A stretch of 64,000 nucleotides of DNA from an uncultured Bacteroidia bacterium (GTDB lineage: Bacteria > Bacteroidota > Bacteroidia > Bacteroidales > F082), in NCBI GenBank assembly GCA_902786745.1, contig CADADR010000012.1:1-64000 (forward strand), given 5' to 3'. The position numbers and the translations under genes are program-made. The notes under the pieces are model-generated. The model did no database searches. It was not told where the DNA came from and saw only the letters and a program-made list of their open reading frames with translations. Shown here piece after piece: positions 17,022 to 26,196 of the stretch (the stretch's first letter is position 1; every line of letters starts with the position of its first letter).

Positions 17022-19157
17022 ATGAAAAAGTCTATCCTATTCCTTTGCCTCGCCGCACTCTTGCTGTCGGCTTGCACAAATGAGCAACTCCCCGTTGCTG
17101 ATTACAATATCATCCCGCAGCCCAAAGAGGTGCAGCTGAATGAAGAGAAGCCATTCGAACTGGGTCCCAAGACCCTCGTGTATTACGAATCGGGACTACA
17201 GCGCGAAGCGCAGTTTCTGGTCGAATATGTGAACGATATCAAGGGCTATGCCTTGGATATGCAGGAATACCAAAGCCAGCCCGACGGCATTGTGCTGAAA
17301 GTGGTCCCCGAGGATTTCGACCAAGCTGAAGCTTACGAAATCAACATCACCCCCAAGCAAGTCACCATCAAAGGCGCTGATGCCGCAGGCGTGTTCTACG
17401 GCATCCAGACCCTCCGCAAAAGCCTGCCTGTAATTATCAATTCTCAATTATCAATTTTCAATTGTCAACTCCCTTGCGGAACAATAAAAGATTACCCCAA
17501 CTTTGCCTATCGCGGCATGCACCTCGATCCTTGCCGCCATTTCATCCCCTTGGACTCGGTGAAGGTTTACATTGACATGCTGGCCATGCACAATATGAAC
17601 CAGTTCCATTTCCACCTCAGCGAGGACCAAGGCTGGCGCATCGAAATCAAGAAGTACCCTGAACTGACTGAGATTGGTGCATACCGTAATGGCACGGTCA
17701 TCGGACATAACGGCAACCTCTACGACACCATCCGCCATGGCGGTTTCTATACCCAAGACGAGCTCCGTGACCTCATCGAATATGCCGCTGAGCGTCACAT
17801 CAACATCATTCCTGAAATCGATTTGCCGGGCCATATGCAGGCGGCTTTGGCTTGCTATCCGCAATTGGGTTGCACGGGCGGTCCCTACGAGGTATGGAAA
17901 CGTTGGGGCGTGTCGGAAGACGTACTTTGTGCAGGCAACGAGGAGGCCATGCAATTTGCAGAGGATGTGCTTAACGAGGTGATGGATGTGTTTCCTTCAC
18001 CCTATATCCACATCGGCGGCGACGAATGCCCCAAGGTACGTTGGGAAAAGTGCCCGAAATGCCAAGCCAAGATCAAGGAACTGGGCATCAAGAAAGATGA
18101 CAAATTCTCTGCCGAAGACTACCTGCAGAGCTATGTGATGAACCGCATGGCCAAGGTGGTGGAGGCCCGTGGAAGACGTGTCATCGGCTGGGACGAGATT
18201 CTGGAAGGCAATGTCTCCGAGACGGCCATCATCATGAGCTGGCGCGGCACGGAAGGCGGCATCGAGGCGGCTCGTAAGGGCCACGACGTGATCATGGCGC
18301 CGTCGTCGCACCTCTATTTCGACTACTACCAGAGCGAGGACATCGCCAGCGAGCCCATGTGTATTGGTGGTTACCTGCCCGTGGAACGTGTGTATGAATT
18401 CCAACCGCTGCCAGAGGAGCTGACGCCTGAGCAGCAAAAGCATATCATCGGCGTGCAAGCCAACATCTGGACGGAATACATCGCCCATTTCTGGCATGTG
18501 CAGTACATGGCCCTGCCGCGCATGGAGGCTTTGACGGAAATACAGTGGAACAACCCCCAGGAGCGTGACTTTGAGGCTTTTGTGGAGCGTTGCCGCCACA
18601 TGGCGCAACTCTATGAACTCTATCATTACACCTATGCCGACCACATCTTCAACCCGCAGGTCTGGGCCGACACGGTGGAAGCCAATCTGGCCACCCACAA
18701 ACCCATCACGCTGCGTCAGCAGCCTGCCGAGAAATACACCTACGAAGGAGCATCGTTGCTCAACGACGGCAATTTGGGTAGGGGAGCCTACAACTCGGGA
18801 CGTTGGCTGGGTTTCTGCGGCTATCCTTTAGATGCCGTCATCGACTTGGAACAACCAGCTGAGATGCAACATGTCCGTTTCCATGCTTTAGTGAATAAGG
18901 GTGCGTGGATCTACAACCCGAGCCAAGTCAAGGTGTTGGTCTCTGATGATGGCGAGACCTTCCGTGAGGTAGCACAGAAAGACATCCCGATTTCCACTTG
19001 GGCCGACAGCGACGGCATCTTCGCCTACGAAGTGGATTTTGAACCCGTCACGGCAAAGTTTGTCGAAGTCGTAATCTCAGGCTACGACCTGCCCGAGGAC
19101 CATAGCGGATTTGGTAATCCCGCTTGGATTTTTGTGGATGAGATAGAGGTGCGCTGA
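17022..19157 (+). CDS. Beta-N-acetylhexosaminidase, GH20, lipoprotein
   Basis: A 711-residue exo-acting glycosidase releasing terminal GlcNAc or GalNAc, for example from mucin glycans. It has a lipobox (LLLSAC), a GH20b-type N-terminal domain (about 30-150), and the GH20 barrel from FAYRGMHLDPCRHFIP. The catalytic Asp-Glu pair is in HIGGDECPKVRW (Asp334, Glu335). The C-terminal 130 residues look like a galactose-binding-like beta sandwich. Residues about 138-149 (INSQLSIFNCQL) are encoded by an AATTnTCAATT repeat inserted in frame at the junction of the two N-terminal domains. It is probably outer-membrane anchored and facing either side. Confidence 0.93.
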   Translation: MKKSILFLCLAALLLSACTNEQLPVADYNIIPQPKEVQLNEEKPFELGPKTLVYYESGLQREAQFLVEYVNDIKGYALDMQEYQSQPDGIVLKVVPEDFDQAEAYEINITPKQVTIKGADAAGVFYGIQTLRKSLPVIINSQLSIFNCQLPCGTIKDYPNFAYRGMHLDPCRHFIPLDSVKVYIDMLAMHNMNQFHFHLSEDQGWRIEIKKYPELTEIGAYRNGTVIGHNGNLYDTIRHGGFYTQDELRDLIEYAAERHINIIPEIDLPGHMQAALACYPQLGCTGGPYEVWKRWGVSEDVLCAGNEEAMQFAEDVLNEVMDVFPSPYIHIGGDECPKVRWEKCPKCQAKIKELGIKKDDKFSAEDYLQSYVMNRMAKVVEARGRRVIGWDEILEGNVSETAIIMSWRGTEGGIEAARKGHDVIMAPSSHLYFDYYQSEDIASEPMCIGGYLPVERVYEFQPLPEELTPEQQKHIIGVQANIWTEYIAHFWHVQYMALPRMEALTEIQWNNPQERDFEAFVERCRHMAQLYELYHYTYADHIFNPQVWADTVEANLATHKPITLRQQPAEKYTYEGASLLNDGNLGRGAYNSGRWLGFCGYPLDAVIDLEQPAEMQHVRFHALVNKGAWIYNPSQVKVLVSDDGETFREVAQKDIPISTWADSDGIFAYEVDFEPVTAKFVEVVISGYDLPEDHSGFGNPAWIFVDEIEVR
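17432..17469. repeat. AATTnTCAATT-type tandem repeat in frame inside the GH20 gene
   Basis: Four imperfect units built on TCAATT (AATTATCAATTCTC, AATTATCAATTTTC, AATTGTCAACT) are A/T-rich against the surrounding GC-rich gene. It encodes INSQLSIFNCQL with no frame break. Confidence 0.75.
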
Positions 19158-19164
19158 TTTTTCC

Positions 19165-19172
19165 TATTTTTG
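19165..19172 (+). promoter_or_regulatory. -7 box of the first TPR-LuxR regulator; predicted leaderless start
   Basis: TATTTTTG ends 5 bp before the ATG at 19178. Transcription normally starts a few bases after this box, so the mRNA would begin at or next to the start codon. Confidence 0.5.
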
Positions 19173-19177
19173 CACCA

Positions 19178-20560
19178 ATGAAACGCATCTTGTCCATAGG
19201 TTTTCTGATGCTTCTGCTTTTCGTGGTGGCATGTGGGAATGTGCACCAACACGCCTCGTCCGATGACCTGCAGGAGGCCCAAGCCCATTATGATAGCGGT
19301 TTTGTCCGCCTTCAACAGGACAGCCTGATGGGGGCTTTCCCGTATTTTATTCAAGTGGCCCAAAAACTGGAGTATCTGCCTGAGGACATGACCAATGAAG
19401 AGAAGTTGCTTGCTTCGCGTGCCTATTACCAGATGGCATACGTGTTTCGGCGAAAGATGGCCAACAACGCTGAAATCGATGCCTTGCGATGGGCTTTGGC
19501 GTACCAGCGTTTGGTTCAAGACACTACCTGGATGGTAAGGTCCAGCTTGGAATTGGCCAACGCCTTTTCGACGCTAAAGGAAAGTGACTCCGCACGCTAC
19601 TATTATGATTTCGTGATGCCTTATCTGGACACGGTTGCCGGCGACTTGAACGACTATTTTGCTGCTCAGCTTGTGTTGTCGGACTTGTACTATGACCAAC
19701 ACCAGTTTGACTCCTGCTTCATGGTGCAGCGCAACACAATCGCTTTCAAGACGCGACGTGGGATGAGCGCAACAAATGACTCCGTCAGCCTCGGCATTGG
19801 TATGTATCACTCGCCGTATCGTCTTGAAGCGAAGCCTTATCTGCTGAAAGTGTTGGATATGCAAACGGGTGATTTGGAACGGAGTGCCATCATGTCACTG
19901 CTTGAACAAATCTATGAAGAGGAGGGAAATGCGGATAGCGCTGCATTTTGCCATAGCTTCAATAAAACCTATGTTAAAGCCGAATCGGATCGGGTGAGCG
20001 ACGGGATGCTGGCCGTAAAACAATACGAGAATTACAAAACTGAACGCGATGCCCGTTTGACCGTCTTGCGTGAGCAGACACAGACGCAAAAGACAAACAG
20101 GTTAAGGGTTGTTAGCGTGGTCGCAGCCCTGCTTCTGTTAGCGGCCGCCGCCTTTGTCGTCTACCATCGTGCCTACCGCAAGAAGATGACCCAGGCGAAC
20201 GAAGCCATCCAACGCGACCTGCAAGCCGCGCACGGTGCCTTGGAGGCTCAGGCCAATGAGGCCTTGCGGATGAAGGTGCAGGCCATCTATGACGACAAGC
20301 GCAACAACATCTTCAACCGCATCCTCGAAGTGTTCAACGAAGCCTATCCCGAAGCCTTGACGAAACTGAAGACCGCCCATCCCGACCTGAGCGACACCGA
20401 GCTCGACATCTGTGTGCTTTCCATGTTCCCCTTCCGCACGAAGGAAATCGCAGACATCCTCGACCTGCGCGAAAACACCGTGTCGAAATACCGCACCGCC
20501 ATCAAGAAAAAGACGCAAACCGAGACTTTTGAAAGCCTCTGGGCACCGTTTGTCGACTGA
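19178..20560 (+). CDS. Membrane-anchored TPR regulator with LuxR-type HTH (paralogue 1)
   Basis: The 460-residue protein has a lipobox (LLLFVVAC), an extracytoplasmic helical-repeat region (about 30-300, TPR-like: AQAHYDSGFVRLQQDSLMGAFPYFIQVA), one membrane helix (about 310-332), a coiled coil, and a C-terminal HTH. The HTH reads HPDLSDTELDICVLSMFPFRTKEIADILDLRENTVSKYR, the LuxR/GerE pattern (xxEIAxxLxxxxxTVxxYR). The layout suggests an envelope sensor acting directly on DNA. It precedes, on the same strand, a GLUG protein operon, and has a paralogue at 24383. The target and signal are unknown; regulation of the neighbouring T9SS genes is inferred. Confidence 0.75.
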   Translation: MKRILSIGFLMLLLFVVACGNVHQHASSDDLQEAQAHYDSGFVRLQQDSLMGAFPYFIQVAQKLEYLPEDMTNEEKLLASRAYYQMAYVFRRKMANNAEIDALRWALAYQRLVQDTTWMVRSSLELANAFSTLKESDSARYYYDFVMPYLDTVAGDLNDYFAAQLVLSDLYYDQHQFDSCFMVQRNTIAFKTRRGMSATNDSVSLGIGMYHSPYRLEAKPYLLKVLDMQTGDLERSAIMSLLEQIYEEEGNADSAAFCHSFNKTYVKAESDRVSDGMLAVKQYENYKTERDARLTVLREQTQTQKTNRLRVVSVVAALLLLAAAAFVVYHRAYRKKMTQANEAIQRDLQAAHGALEAQANEALRMKVQAIYDDKRNNIFNRILEVFNEAYPEALTKLKTAHPDLSDTELDICVLSMFPFRTKEIADILDLRENTVSKYRTAIKKKTQTETFESLWAPFVD

Positions 20561-20570
20561 TTTTGCAGGG

Positions 20571-20597
20571 ATTTTTCCATCTTTTTTATGGAAAAAT
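20571..20597. terminator. AT-rich perfect inverted repeat after the first regulator
   Basis: Ten-bp arms ATTTTTCCAT / ATGGAAAAAT are separated by CTTTTTT and followed by TTTTGTT. It may be a weak terminator for the regulator gene or an operator for the next operon; the sequence does not decide. Confidence 0.45.
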
Positions 20598-20664
20598 TTT
20601 TGTTAATTCTTTGATTATCAATATCAAGTCTTGAAATTATTATGGATTCGGCCTTGGAATTGGC

Positions 20665-20693
20665 TTTTTTGGCGATATTTTCTTATAATTTTG
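20665..20693 (+). promoter_or_regulatory. Extended promoter box A of a T9SS operon
   Basis: A T tract, GGCGA, a second T-rich run and TATAATTTTG. Two other T9SS operons carry an alignable block (26125-26154 and 32282-32311) with consensus TTTTTTrGyGg, a T run, TATAnTTTTG. The -7 box proper is TAATTTTG at 20686-20693. Confidence 0.6.
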
Positions 20694-20715
20694 CGGAAAC
20701 ATAAAAGTTACGACC

Positions 20716-22449
20716 ATGAAAAAGCGTTTTATTCTCTCAATTTTGCTCGCAGTCGGGATGACGATTGCGGCACAGACCCCATGGAATGGCACGGTCGCCG
20801 AAGCTTACGACGGCGGCGACGGCACGCCTGAAAACCCTTACCAGATTGCGACGGCGGAACAACTGGCGTTGTTGGCCCAACAAACCGAAGATGGCACTGG
20901 AGGTGATGCCTGTTATGTGCTTACCAATGACATTTGTCTCAATGAAGGCGATACCCTCTATTGGACGCCTATTGGTCTGACGGGTACTTTTAGGGGTGTT
21001 TTTGACGGCAACAAACATTCCATCAGTGGTATGTACGAAAACGGGTTTAAACTGTCTGGTTTGTTTGGATATACGGAAAACGCCACGATAAAAAACGTCA
21101 GGATTGAAAAAGCCACCGTCATGGAATATGATCAGGCTTTTGTATATATTGCCATCGGTGGAATTCTCGTTGGCAAGGCGAAAAACACCCATATCTTGGA
21201 TTGCTCGGTGGATGGCTGGATTGAGATTTTTAGTGCTAAACCAAGCGGAGGTTTGGTTGGACAATGCGAAGTTGACGTCAACGATACGGTCTTCATCAAA
21301 AACTGTGTAAACTATGCCAGTGTTACCTGGAACGATTGCACTGGAGGTGTGGTCGGAAAGACGATTGTCAATAACGGCAATCTTGTTATAGACAATTGTG
21401 TCAATAATGGCTATATTAACGGTTGGACTTTTTCAGGAGGTATGGTTGGCAATGGCGATTTTATCATCAAAAACAGCCATAACTATGGCGAAATCGTTTC
21501 GGAAGGTACCGCAGGAGGTATGGCGGGACAAGGAGGGCTAAACTGTTTGATCACCTATTGTTTCAATCATGAGTCGGGCGTAATCACGGGCGGCATGAAT
21601 ACAGGAGGCATTATTGGCACAGCGATAAAAACCGTCATGTCATGCTGTGGTAACGCGGCACTCATTACAGGATTCAATGATGACGAAATCATGGTTGGAG
21701 GCATCTCAGGAGCCGACGGCACCATTTATAACTGCTTCAATCGCGGTGATTTAACCGCTATTTTCACAGAAGATCCTCTTTTGATCCAAATGGGAGGCAT
21801 AACAAGCACTCCACTTCACGATGAACAAATTCGAAACGTATATAACGCAGGCGCAATCATCAAACCATCGAATCCAGACATCCCGAATTCATGGTACGGG
21901 CATATTGTTCCAGCCATATTTAGCGACACGTTGATCAGCAATTGCTATTGGATCGGCAATGAATCGATTACACCGTATGTCTACAACATTGGGGTCAGCA
22001 ACTGGACGCTCCTTCCTGGCTCGTCGGTTTTCGGTCCAGGTGCAACGCCAACTACATGGGTGCTCAACGAGGCGCAATATGGCACCACCGACTTGGTTGA
22101 GGCATTGAATGCCGGTGCCATGGGCCAATGCACATGGGTGGAAGATGTGGATGGCGAGAATGCCGGCTATCCCATCTTCGGCCTCTTGGATCCAAATCGC
22201 GTTGACGAAATCGTGGAGAGCCCATTCCAGGTCTATCCCAATCCGACCAACGGCATCTTGTTTGTAGAGACGCGGCGCGCCATATCTCTACCAGCGGCAA
22301 ATGAATACCGCATCACCAACCTCCTTGGCCAAACCCTGCAATCAGGCCGCATCGCGAGCGACCGTCAACAATTGGACGTGTCGGCCTTGCCTGCCGGCAT
22401 GTATCTTCTCACCATCGACGGCACGACGGTGAAATTTATTGTGAAATAA
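20716..22449 (+). CDS. GLUG-type secreted surface protein with T9SS sorting domain (paralogue 1)
   Basis: A 577-residue protein with a signal peptide (ending TIAAQT). It has a conserved opening (WNGTVAEAYDGGDGTPENPYQIATAEQLALLAQ) and repeated glycine-rich turns of the GLUG type (GGLVGQC, GGVVGKT, GGMVGNG, GGMAGQG, GGIIGTA), likely a beta-helical stack. A type A sorting domain (QVYPNPTNGILFV...LPAGMYLLTI) ends the chain. It is exported across the outer membrane and probably attached to the surface; adhesin or proteoglycan-like roles are only suggested. Its paralogue is at 32339. It is followed after 21 bp by another T9SS gene. Confidence 0.85.
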   Translation: MKKRFILSILLAVGMTIAAQTPWNGTVAEAYDGGDGTPENPYQIATAEQLALLAQQTEDGTGGDACYVLTNDICLNEGDTLYWTPIGLTGTFRGVFDGNKHSISGMYENGFKLSGLFGYTENATIKNVRIEKATVMEYDQAFVYIAIGGILVGKAKNTHILDCSVDGWIEIFSAKPSGGLVGQCEVDVNDTVFIKNCVNYASVTWNDCTGGVVGKTIVNNGNLVIDNCVNNGYINGWTFSGGMVGNGDFIIKNSHNYGEIVSEGTAGGMAGQGGLNCLITYCFNHESGVITGGMNTGGIIGTAIKTVMSCCGNAALITGFNDDEIMVGGISGADGTIYNCFNRGDLTAIFTEDPLLIQMGGITSTPLHDEQIRNVYNAGAIIKPSNPDIPNSWYGHIVPAIFSDTLISNCYWIGNESITPYVYNIGVSNWTLLPGSSVFGPGATPTTWVLNEAQYGTTDLVEALNAGAMGQCTWVEDVDGENAGYPIFGLLDPNRVDEIVESPFQVYPNPTNGILFVETRRAISLPAANEYRITNLLGQTLQSGRIASDRQQLDVSALPAGMYLLTIDGTTVKFIVK

Positions 22450-22470
22450 ACGATTAAAAATCAACAGAGT

Positions 22471-24174
22471 ATGAAATGTATCATTAAACTATTGGCCGTA
22501 ATTGTTCTCGCTTTGGTTTTCGGAGGCAAGGCCGTTGCCCAGGAATGGGAAATCGCGCACGAATACGCCTATTCCGACACTTGCATTTTCAACTACTATG
22601 AGGCCAAAGAAATGGCCAATGGCAATATCGCTGTCGAGTCCTACATGGCTTACAAAAGCGGTGTGGGCGACTTCTACTCGCTGCAACCTGCTGTCGCTGT
22701 CATTGAGCCTGAAAACGGTCGTCGCAGCATACATCAGTCTTATTTCAAGCCTGGCTATTATACCAGCAACATTCCGTATGTCTTTGAGAAAGACGGCACG
22801 CTCTACCTCCTTGCCACCTACACGCCCGACCACGATTTCACCTATTTCAACTACTTCAAAAACTATGAGGAGCAATCCGACAAAGCCTATCTTGGTCTCT
22901 ACCGCCTTGATGACCACCTTGACATTGCAGAAAGCTACGAAACCACAATAGCTATTGATACCTTCGAACTGCGCAACAACGGCAACTGGCAGAGTCTGCC
23001 CAACGACTACAGCGGCAGCCTGTTCCTTTTCTCGGCTTTGCAAGAGGATGATGCTATCGTGGGCGCATACGTTAAGCGGCGCAGCCTTGGTCACGACTTG
23101 GTGCACGACAGTCTGTTCTTCTTCCGCATGAATTATCAAGGCGACATCATCCATCAAGTGAGCTACCCGATGAAAAGCGACAACACCAGTCTGTCGCGTA
23201 CTTTCTTCTTGCGAAGGCACCATCTTGTCAAGAATGGCAGCGGCTTCATCTTCTACGACTTGTCCAACAATAGTACTATATCTGGTAAAGCTGAAAACAA
23301 CGATTACGACAACGAAGGTTTCGCATTATACCTTGACCACGATTTCAACTGCGTGAACGCCAAGGCGTTCTGTCATTACAACAATCACTACAGCAACCGG
23401 TTCTATGATATGTCGGTCATTCGCAGCCATTATGGCACCACCTACATCGCCACCGAGTTCTTTGATGAAAACCAGTCGTCATCGGGGATTTCGAGTTGTG
23501 CCCTATACGAATATGACGACGGCGACGGCAAGTTGAGTTATTTGAATATGCTGAACCACGTGCATAGATATCAGTTCAACCGTATGGACTTCACGCCGCA
23601 GAAAGGTGTCGACATCTGCCCCACGGACTGGACGCTGTATTTCGGCTATACCTTGAATGCCGTTACTGCCAGCAGCGACTCGTGGATGATGATAGAGCAC
23701 CTGTATGCCCATTTCGACACCATCAGCACGATGTATTATGACCTCAAGATCCCACGTTGCCGCAGCTTTATGTCGGCCATCACCGCCACTCGCGACGGCG
23801 GCTGCATGATTGTTTATAATGCCAAGAACCTTGACCAGACAGACCAACGTTGGAGTTGTGTCACCAAATTTCCTGCCGAGGCTTTTGTAGGCATCGAAGA
23901 GGCGCATGAGAATGGGCTGAAGGTTGCCATCGCTTATCCCAATCCGGGGAAGGATGTGCTGAATATCAGGACGGGATTGAAGGATGCTTGGGTGGAGGTG
24001 TATGATATGAATGGGAGGCTTGTGCATAGGCAGGATATTACGGAGAATGTGACGGTTATCAATACGACGGATTGGAGTGATGGGACTTATGTTTGGAAGG
24101 TTTATATTTCGGATGGCGGCCCTTCGACAGGCTCAGGGACCTTGGCGGAAACGGGGAAGTGGATAAAAGAATAG
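22471..24174 (+). CDS. T9SS-sorted secreted protein, propeller-like, function unknown
   Basis: A 567-residue protein with a signal peptide (GGKAVAQEW). The body is beta-rich with recurring blocks such as FEKDGTLYLLATYTPDHD and DGGCMIVYNAK, reminiscent of propeller blades, but no family is recognised. The sorting domain (AIAYPNPGKDVLNIRTG...GTYVWKVY...LAETGKWIKE) is of a second subtype, shared with 26197 and 30533. Residues 550-556 (GPSTGSG) in the sorting domain come from the dispersed palindromic repeat. The stop codon overlaps the first base of the palindromic element at 24174. Confidence 0.75.
   Translation: MKCIIKLLAVIVLALVFGGKAVAQEWEIAHEYAYSDTCIFNYYEAKEMANGNIAVESYMAYKSGVGDFYSLQPAVAVIEPENGRRSIHQSYFKPGYYTSNIPYVFEKDGTLYLLATYTPDHDFTYFNYFKNYEEQSDKAYLGLYRLDDHLDIAESYETTIAIDTFELRNNGNWQSLPNDYSGSLFLFSALQEDDAIVGAYVKRRSLGHDLVHDSLFFFRMNYQGDIIHQVSYPMKSDNTSLSRTFFLRRHHLVKNGSGFIFYDLSNNSTISGKAENNDYDNEGFALYLDHDFNCVNAKAFCHYNNHYSNRFYDMSVIRSHYGTTYIATEFFDENQSSSGISSCALYEYDDGDGKLSYLNMLNHVHRYQFNRMDFTPQKGVDICPTDWTLYFGYTLNAVTASSDSWMMIEHLYAHFDTISTMYYDLKIPRCRSFMSAITATRDGGCMIVYNAKNLDQTDQRWSCVTKFPAEAFVGIEEAHENGLKVAIAYPNPGKDVLNIRTGLKDAWVEVYDMNGRLVHRQDITENVTVINTTDWSDGTYVWKVYISDGGPSTGSGTLAETGKWIKE
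24118..24141. repeat. Short palindromic repeat, copy 3, in frame in a T9SS sorting domain
   Basis: This is the commonest form of the repeat, encoding GPSTGSGT between the last two strands of the sorting domain. The related sorting domain at 30533 carries a degenerate derivative at the same place. Confidence 0.85.
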
Positions 24175-24304
24175 AGATTCCCTTCGGGAATGGAGTACTG
24201 CATTAAGTAAACAGGCGGCGGCTAATAAGGTCTATTCAAAGTGAACACTAAAAGCCGCCGCTTATTAATTTGACCTTTCACTCCATTCCCCGCAGTGGAA
24301 TCTC
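24174..24304. repeat. REPIN/MITE-like palindromic element, copy 2
   Basis: Left end GAGATTCCCTTCGGGAATGG, inner arms GGCGGCGGCT and AGCCGCCGC, right end a degenerate inverted copy (CCATTCCCCGCAGTGGAATC). It begins at the last base of the preceding TAG. Copy 4 (35499-35627) aligns with this one along nearly its full length when reverse-complemented, so the two are inserted in opposite orientations. Confidence 0.9.
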
Positions 24305-24347
24305 ATTATGGTGTTCGGCCTTTCGACGCATCGGCTGGCCTTTTTTG

Positions 24348-24377
24348 TTGGCATCGCCAAAAAAAATGCTACCTTTG
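24348..24377 (+). promoter_or_regulatory. Promoter of the second TPR-LuxR regulator; predicted leaderless start
   Basis: TTG (24348-24350), 19-bp spacer, TACCTTTG (24370-24377), then the ATG only 5 bp later. Confidence 0.65.
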
Positions 24378-24382
24378 CGGCC

Positions 24383-26041
24383 ATGAAACGCTTGCTTTTC
24401 ATAGGACTTTTGCTTTTTGTCGTGTTGGTGGCCGCCTGCTCCAAGCGCGAAACGCCTCCGCCGCCCGAGGAGGACATGCTTTATCGCGTGGAGTGCTTTT
24501 ACCAAACCAACCTTGATAGCGCAAGGCAAATCCTTGACACGCAGAATCTTTCAGCACTTTCGGAGAAGGAGCGGGCGCATTATTGCCTGCTGAGGGCTAA
24601 GGTGAACGACGGCCTCCGTAAATACAACGACTTCGATTCGCTGATGCAGGTGGCGGAAAAGCAATTTGTTGGTGGAAAAGACAAATATTTCGAGTCCATG
24701 ACTTATTGGATTTTGTCGCGTGTGGCTCAGGTGGAAAACTTGGGTGAGCAACATGTGCTTGACTACCGTTTGAAGGCTTTGCAAAGCATCGAGCAATGTG
24801 AGCATGTCGATGAGCGTCTTGTACGTTTTTCGCTCAAGCCCACCGATGAAAAGAACGAAATCGACCGACTGAAATATGCCATCCATCAGCGGCTTGGCAT
24901 GTCGTACACCAACTCTGGATATCATCGCGAAGGTGTCGATCATCTGAAACTTGCGGATGGCTATTATGCTGAAAAACAGTATCATCGCAACCGACTCATC
25001 ACAGCTTTTCCTTTGGGGATGGCGTATCTGCTTCTCGGTGAATACGACAGTTGCCTGATGTGTTACCGAGTCGGCCTGCAATGTGCTGAAATGATAGGCG
25101 ACACGGTTGAGGCTTCTTATTTTCATAGTGCATTAGCCGATTACTATCTCTATTGTTTTGAGACACAACATTTTGAAAAAGAAGATGATGGTAAGAATAT
25201 GCTTCATCAGAGCATAGCGGAGAGCCAAAAGGGATTGGAAGACCTGCGTACTGTACGTTCTCCAATGGCGAACAGTTATCGGTATGATTTGACTGAAAAC
25301 ATTAGCCGTGCCTATTTCGATTTGCAGCAATACGATTCTTGCATTCATTATGGTTTGATGTCCGAGGGAATGACTCAAAGGAGTAGCGACCTTACCTTCC
25401 TATACAAACGACTTTATGGTTCCTACAAAGCCTTGGGCGATGAGGCCAATGCTGCCATCTATGCCGATAAGTTGCTGAGCGCCAGCCCCGACTATGGTGC
25501 GGAGCAAAAAGCTGTGGCACAAGTGAAGGAAGAATACGACAAGCAGTTGGAAATCCAGCATTTGGAAAGCGAGCAACAATTGAAACGTTACCGCCTCTAT
25601 TTGTGGATAGCTCTGTTGGTCATCGTGCTGATGGCGGTGCTATGGGCGGCCTTGCGCTACCGCAAAAACAAGGAATTGGAAACGCTGAAACTCCGCGAGG
25701 CACAACGCCAACTGCAGGCTGAATTGGAACAACTCACCACGCAGCAACGTGACATGCTGCAACAACAGGTGATCGCAATTTACCAATCGGGGCAGAAAGA
25801 CCGCATGCAGCGCATCGTGGAGGCTTTCGAGGCAGCCTATCCCCAAGGTGTTGAGAAGATGAATTCGGCCTATCCCGACCTTAGCAAGACGGAGCGCAAT
25901 CTTGTGGTTTTGTCGTTCCTCGGCTTCCGCATCAAAGAAGAGGCCGACCTGCTTGGCTTGAGCGAAAACACGGTGGCGAAATACCGCTCCAACCTCAAAA
26001 ACAAGGCCGATTTTGCCCCGATTTCTGCACTTTTGGACTGA
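24383..26041 (+). CDS. Membrane-anchored TPR regulator with LuxR-type HTH (paralogue 2)
   Basis: A 552-residue paralogue of the protein at 19178 with the same order of parts: lipobox (LVAAC), helical repeats, membrane helix (about 405-425), coiled coil rich in Gln and Glu, and C-terminal HTH (YPDLSKTERNLVVLSFLGFRIKEEADLLGLSENTVAKYR). An in-frame ATG exists at 24308, but the start at 24383 gives the lipoprotein signal and lies just after the -7 box, so it is preferred. It precedes the beta-helix/C10 protease operon, as paralogue 1 precedes the GLUG operon. Role as local regulator is inferred from position and domains. Confidence 0.75.
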   Translation: MKRLLFIGLLLFVVLVAACSKRETPPPPEEDMLYRVECFYQTNLDSARQILDTQNLSALSEKERAHYCLLRAKVNDGLRKYNDFDSLMQVAEKQFVGGKDKYFESMTYWILSRVAQVENLGEQHVLDYRLKALQSIEQCEHVDERLVRFSLKPTDEKNEIDRLKYAIHQRLGMSYTNSGYHREGVDHLKLADGYYAEKQYHRNRLITAFPLGMAYLLLGEYDSCLMCYRVGLQCAEMIGDTVEASYFHSALADYYLYCFETQHFEKEDDGKNMLHQSIAESQKGLEDLRTVRSPMANSYRYDLTENISRAYFDLQQYDSCIHYGLMSEGMTQRSSDLTFLYKRLYGSYKALGDEANAAIYADKLLSASPDYGAEQKAVAQVKEEYDKQLEIQHLESEQQLKRYRLYLWIALLVIVLMAVLWAALRYRKNKELETLKLREAQRQLQAELEQLTTQQRDMLQQQVIAIYQSGQKDRMQRIVEAFEAAYPQGVEKMNSAYPDLSKTERNLVVLSFLGFRIKEEADLLGLSENTVAKYRSNLKNKADFAPISALLD

Positions 26042-26124
26042 GAAAAATCTGTACTTTTTTCTCGCAACGCATTGATTATCAAGATGAGTTAAAAACAAAA
26101 ATCTGTACTTGGCCTTTGAGGTTG

Positions 26125-26154
26125 ATTTTTTAGTGGATTTTTGTTATAGTTTTG
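26125..26154 (+). promoter_or_regulatory. Extended promoter box B of a T9SS operon
   Basis: ATTTTTTAGTGG, a T run and TATAGTTTTG (-7 box TAGTTTTG at 26147-26154). It aligns with boxes A (20665) and C (32282). Upstream, AAAAATCTGTACTT occurs twice, at 26043-26056 and 26097-26110. Confidence 0.6.
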
Positions 26155-26196
26155 TTGGTATGAAACAAAAGAGTAACAACTTAATCGTTTTATGCC

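Noticed and set aside
24308..24382. Upstream ATG of the second TPR-LuxR regulator
   Set aside because: It would precede the -7 box and bury the lipoprotein signal; the ATG at 24383 matches the paralogue's start.
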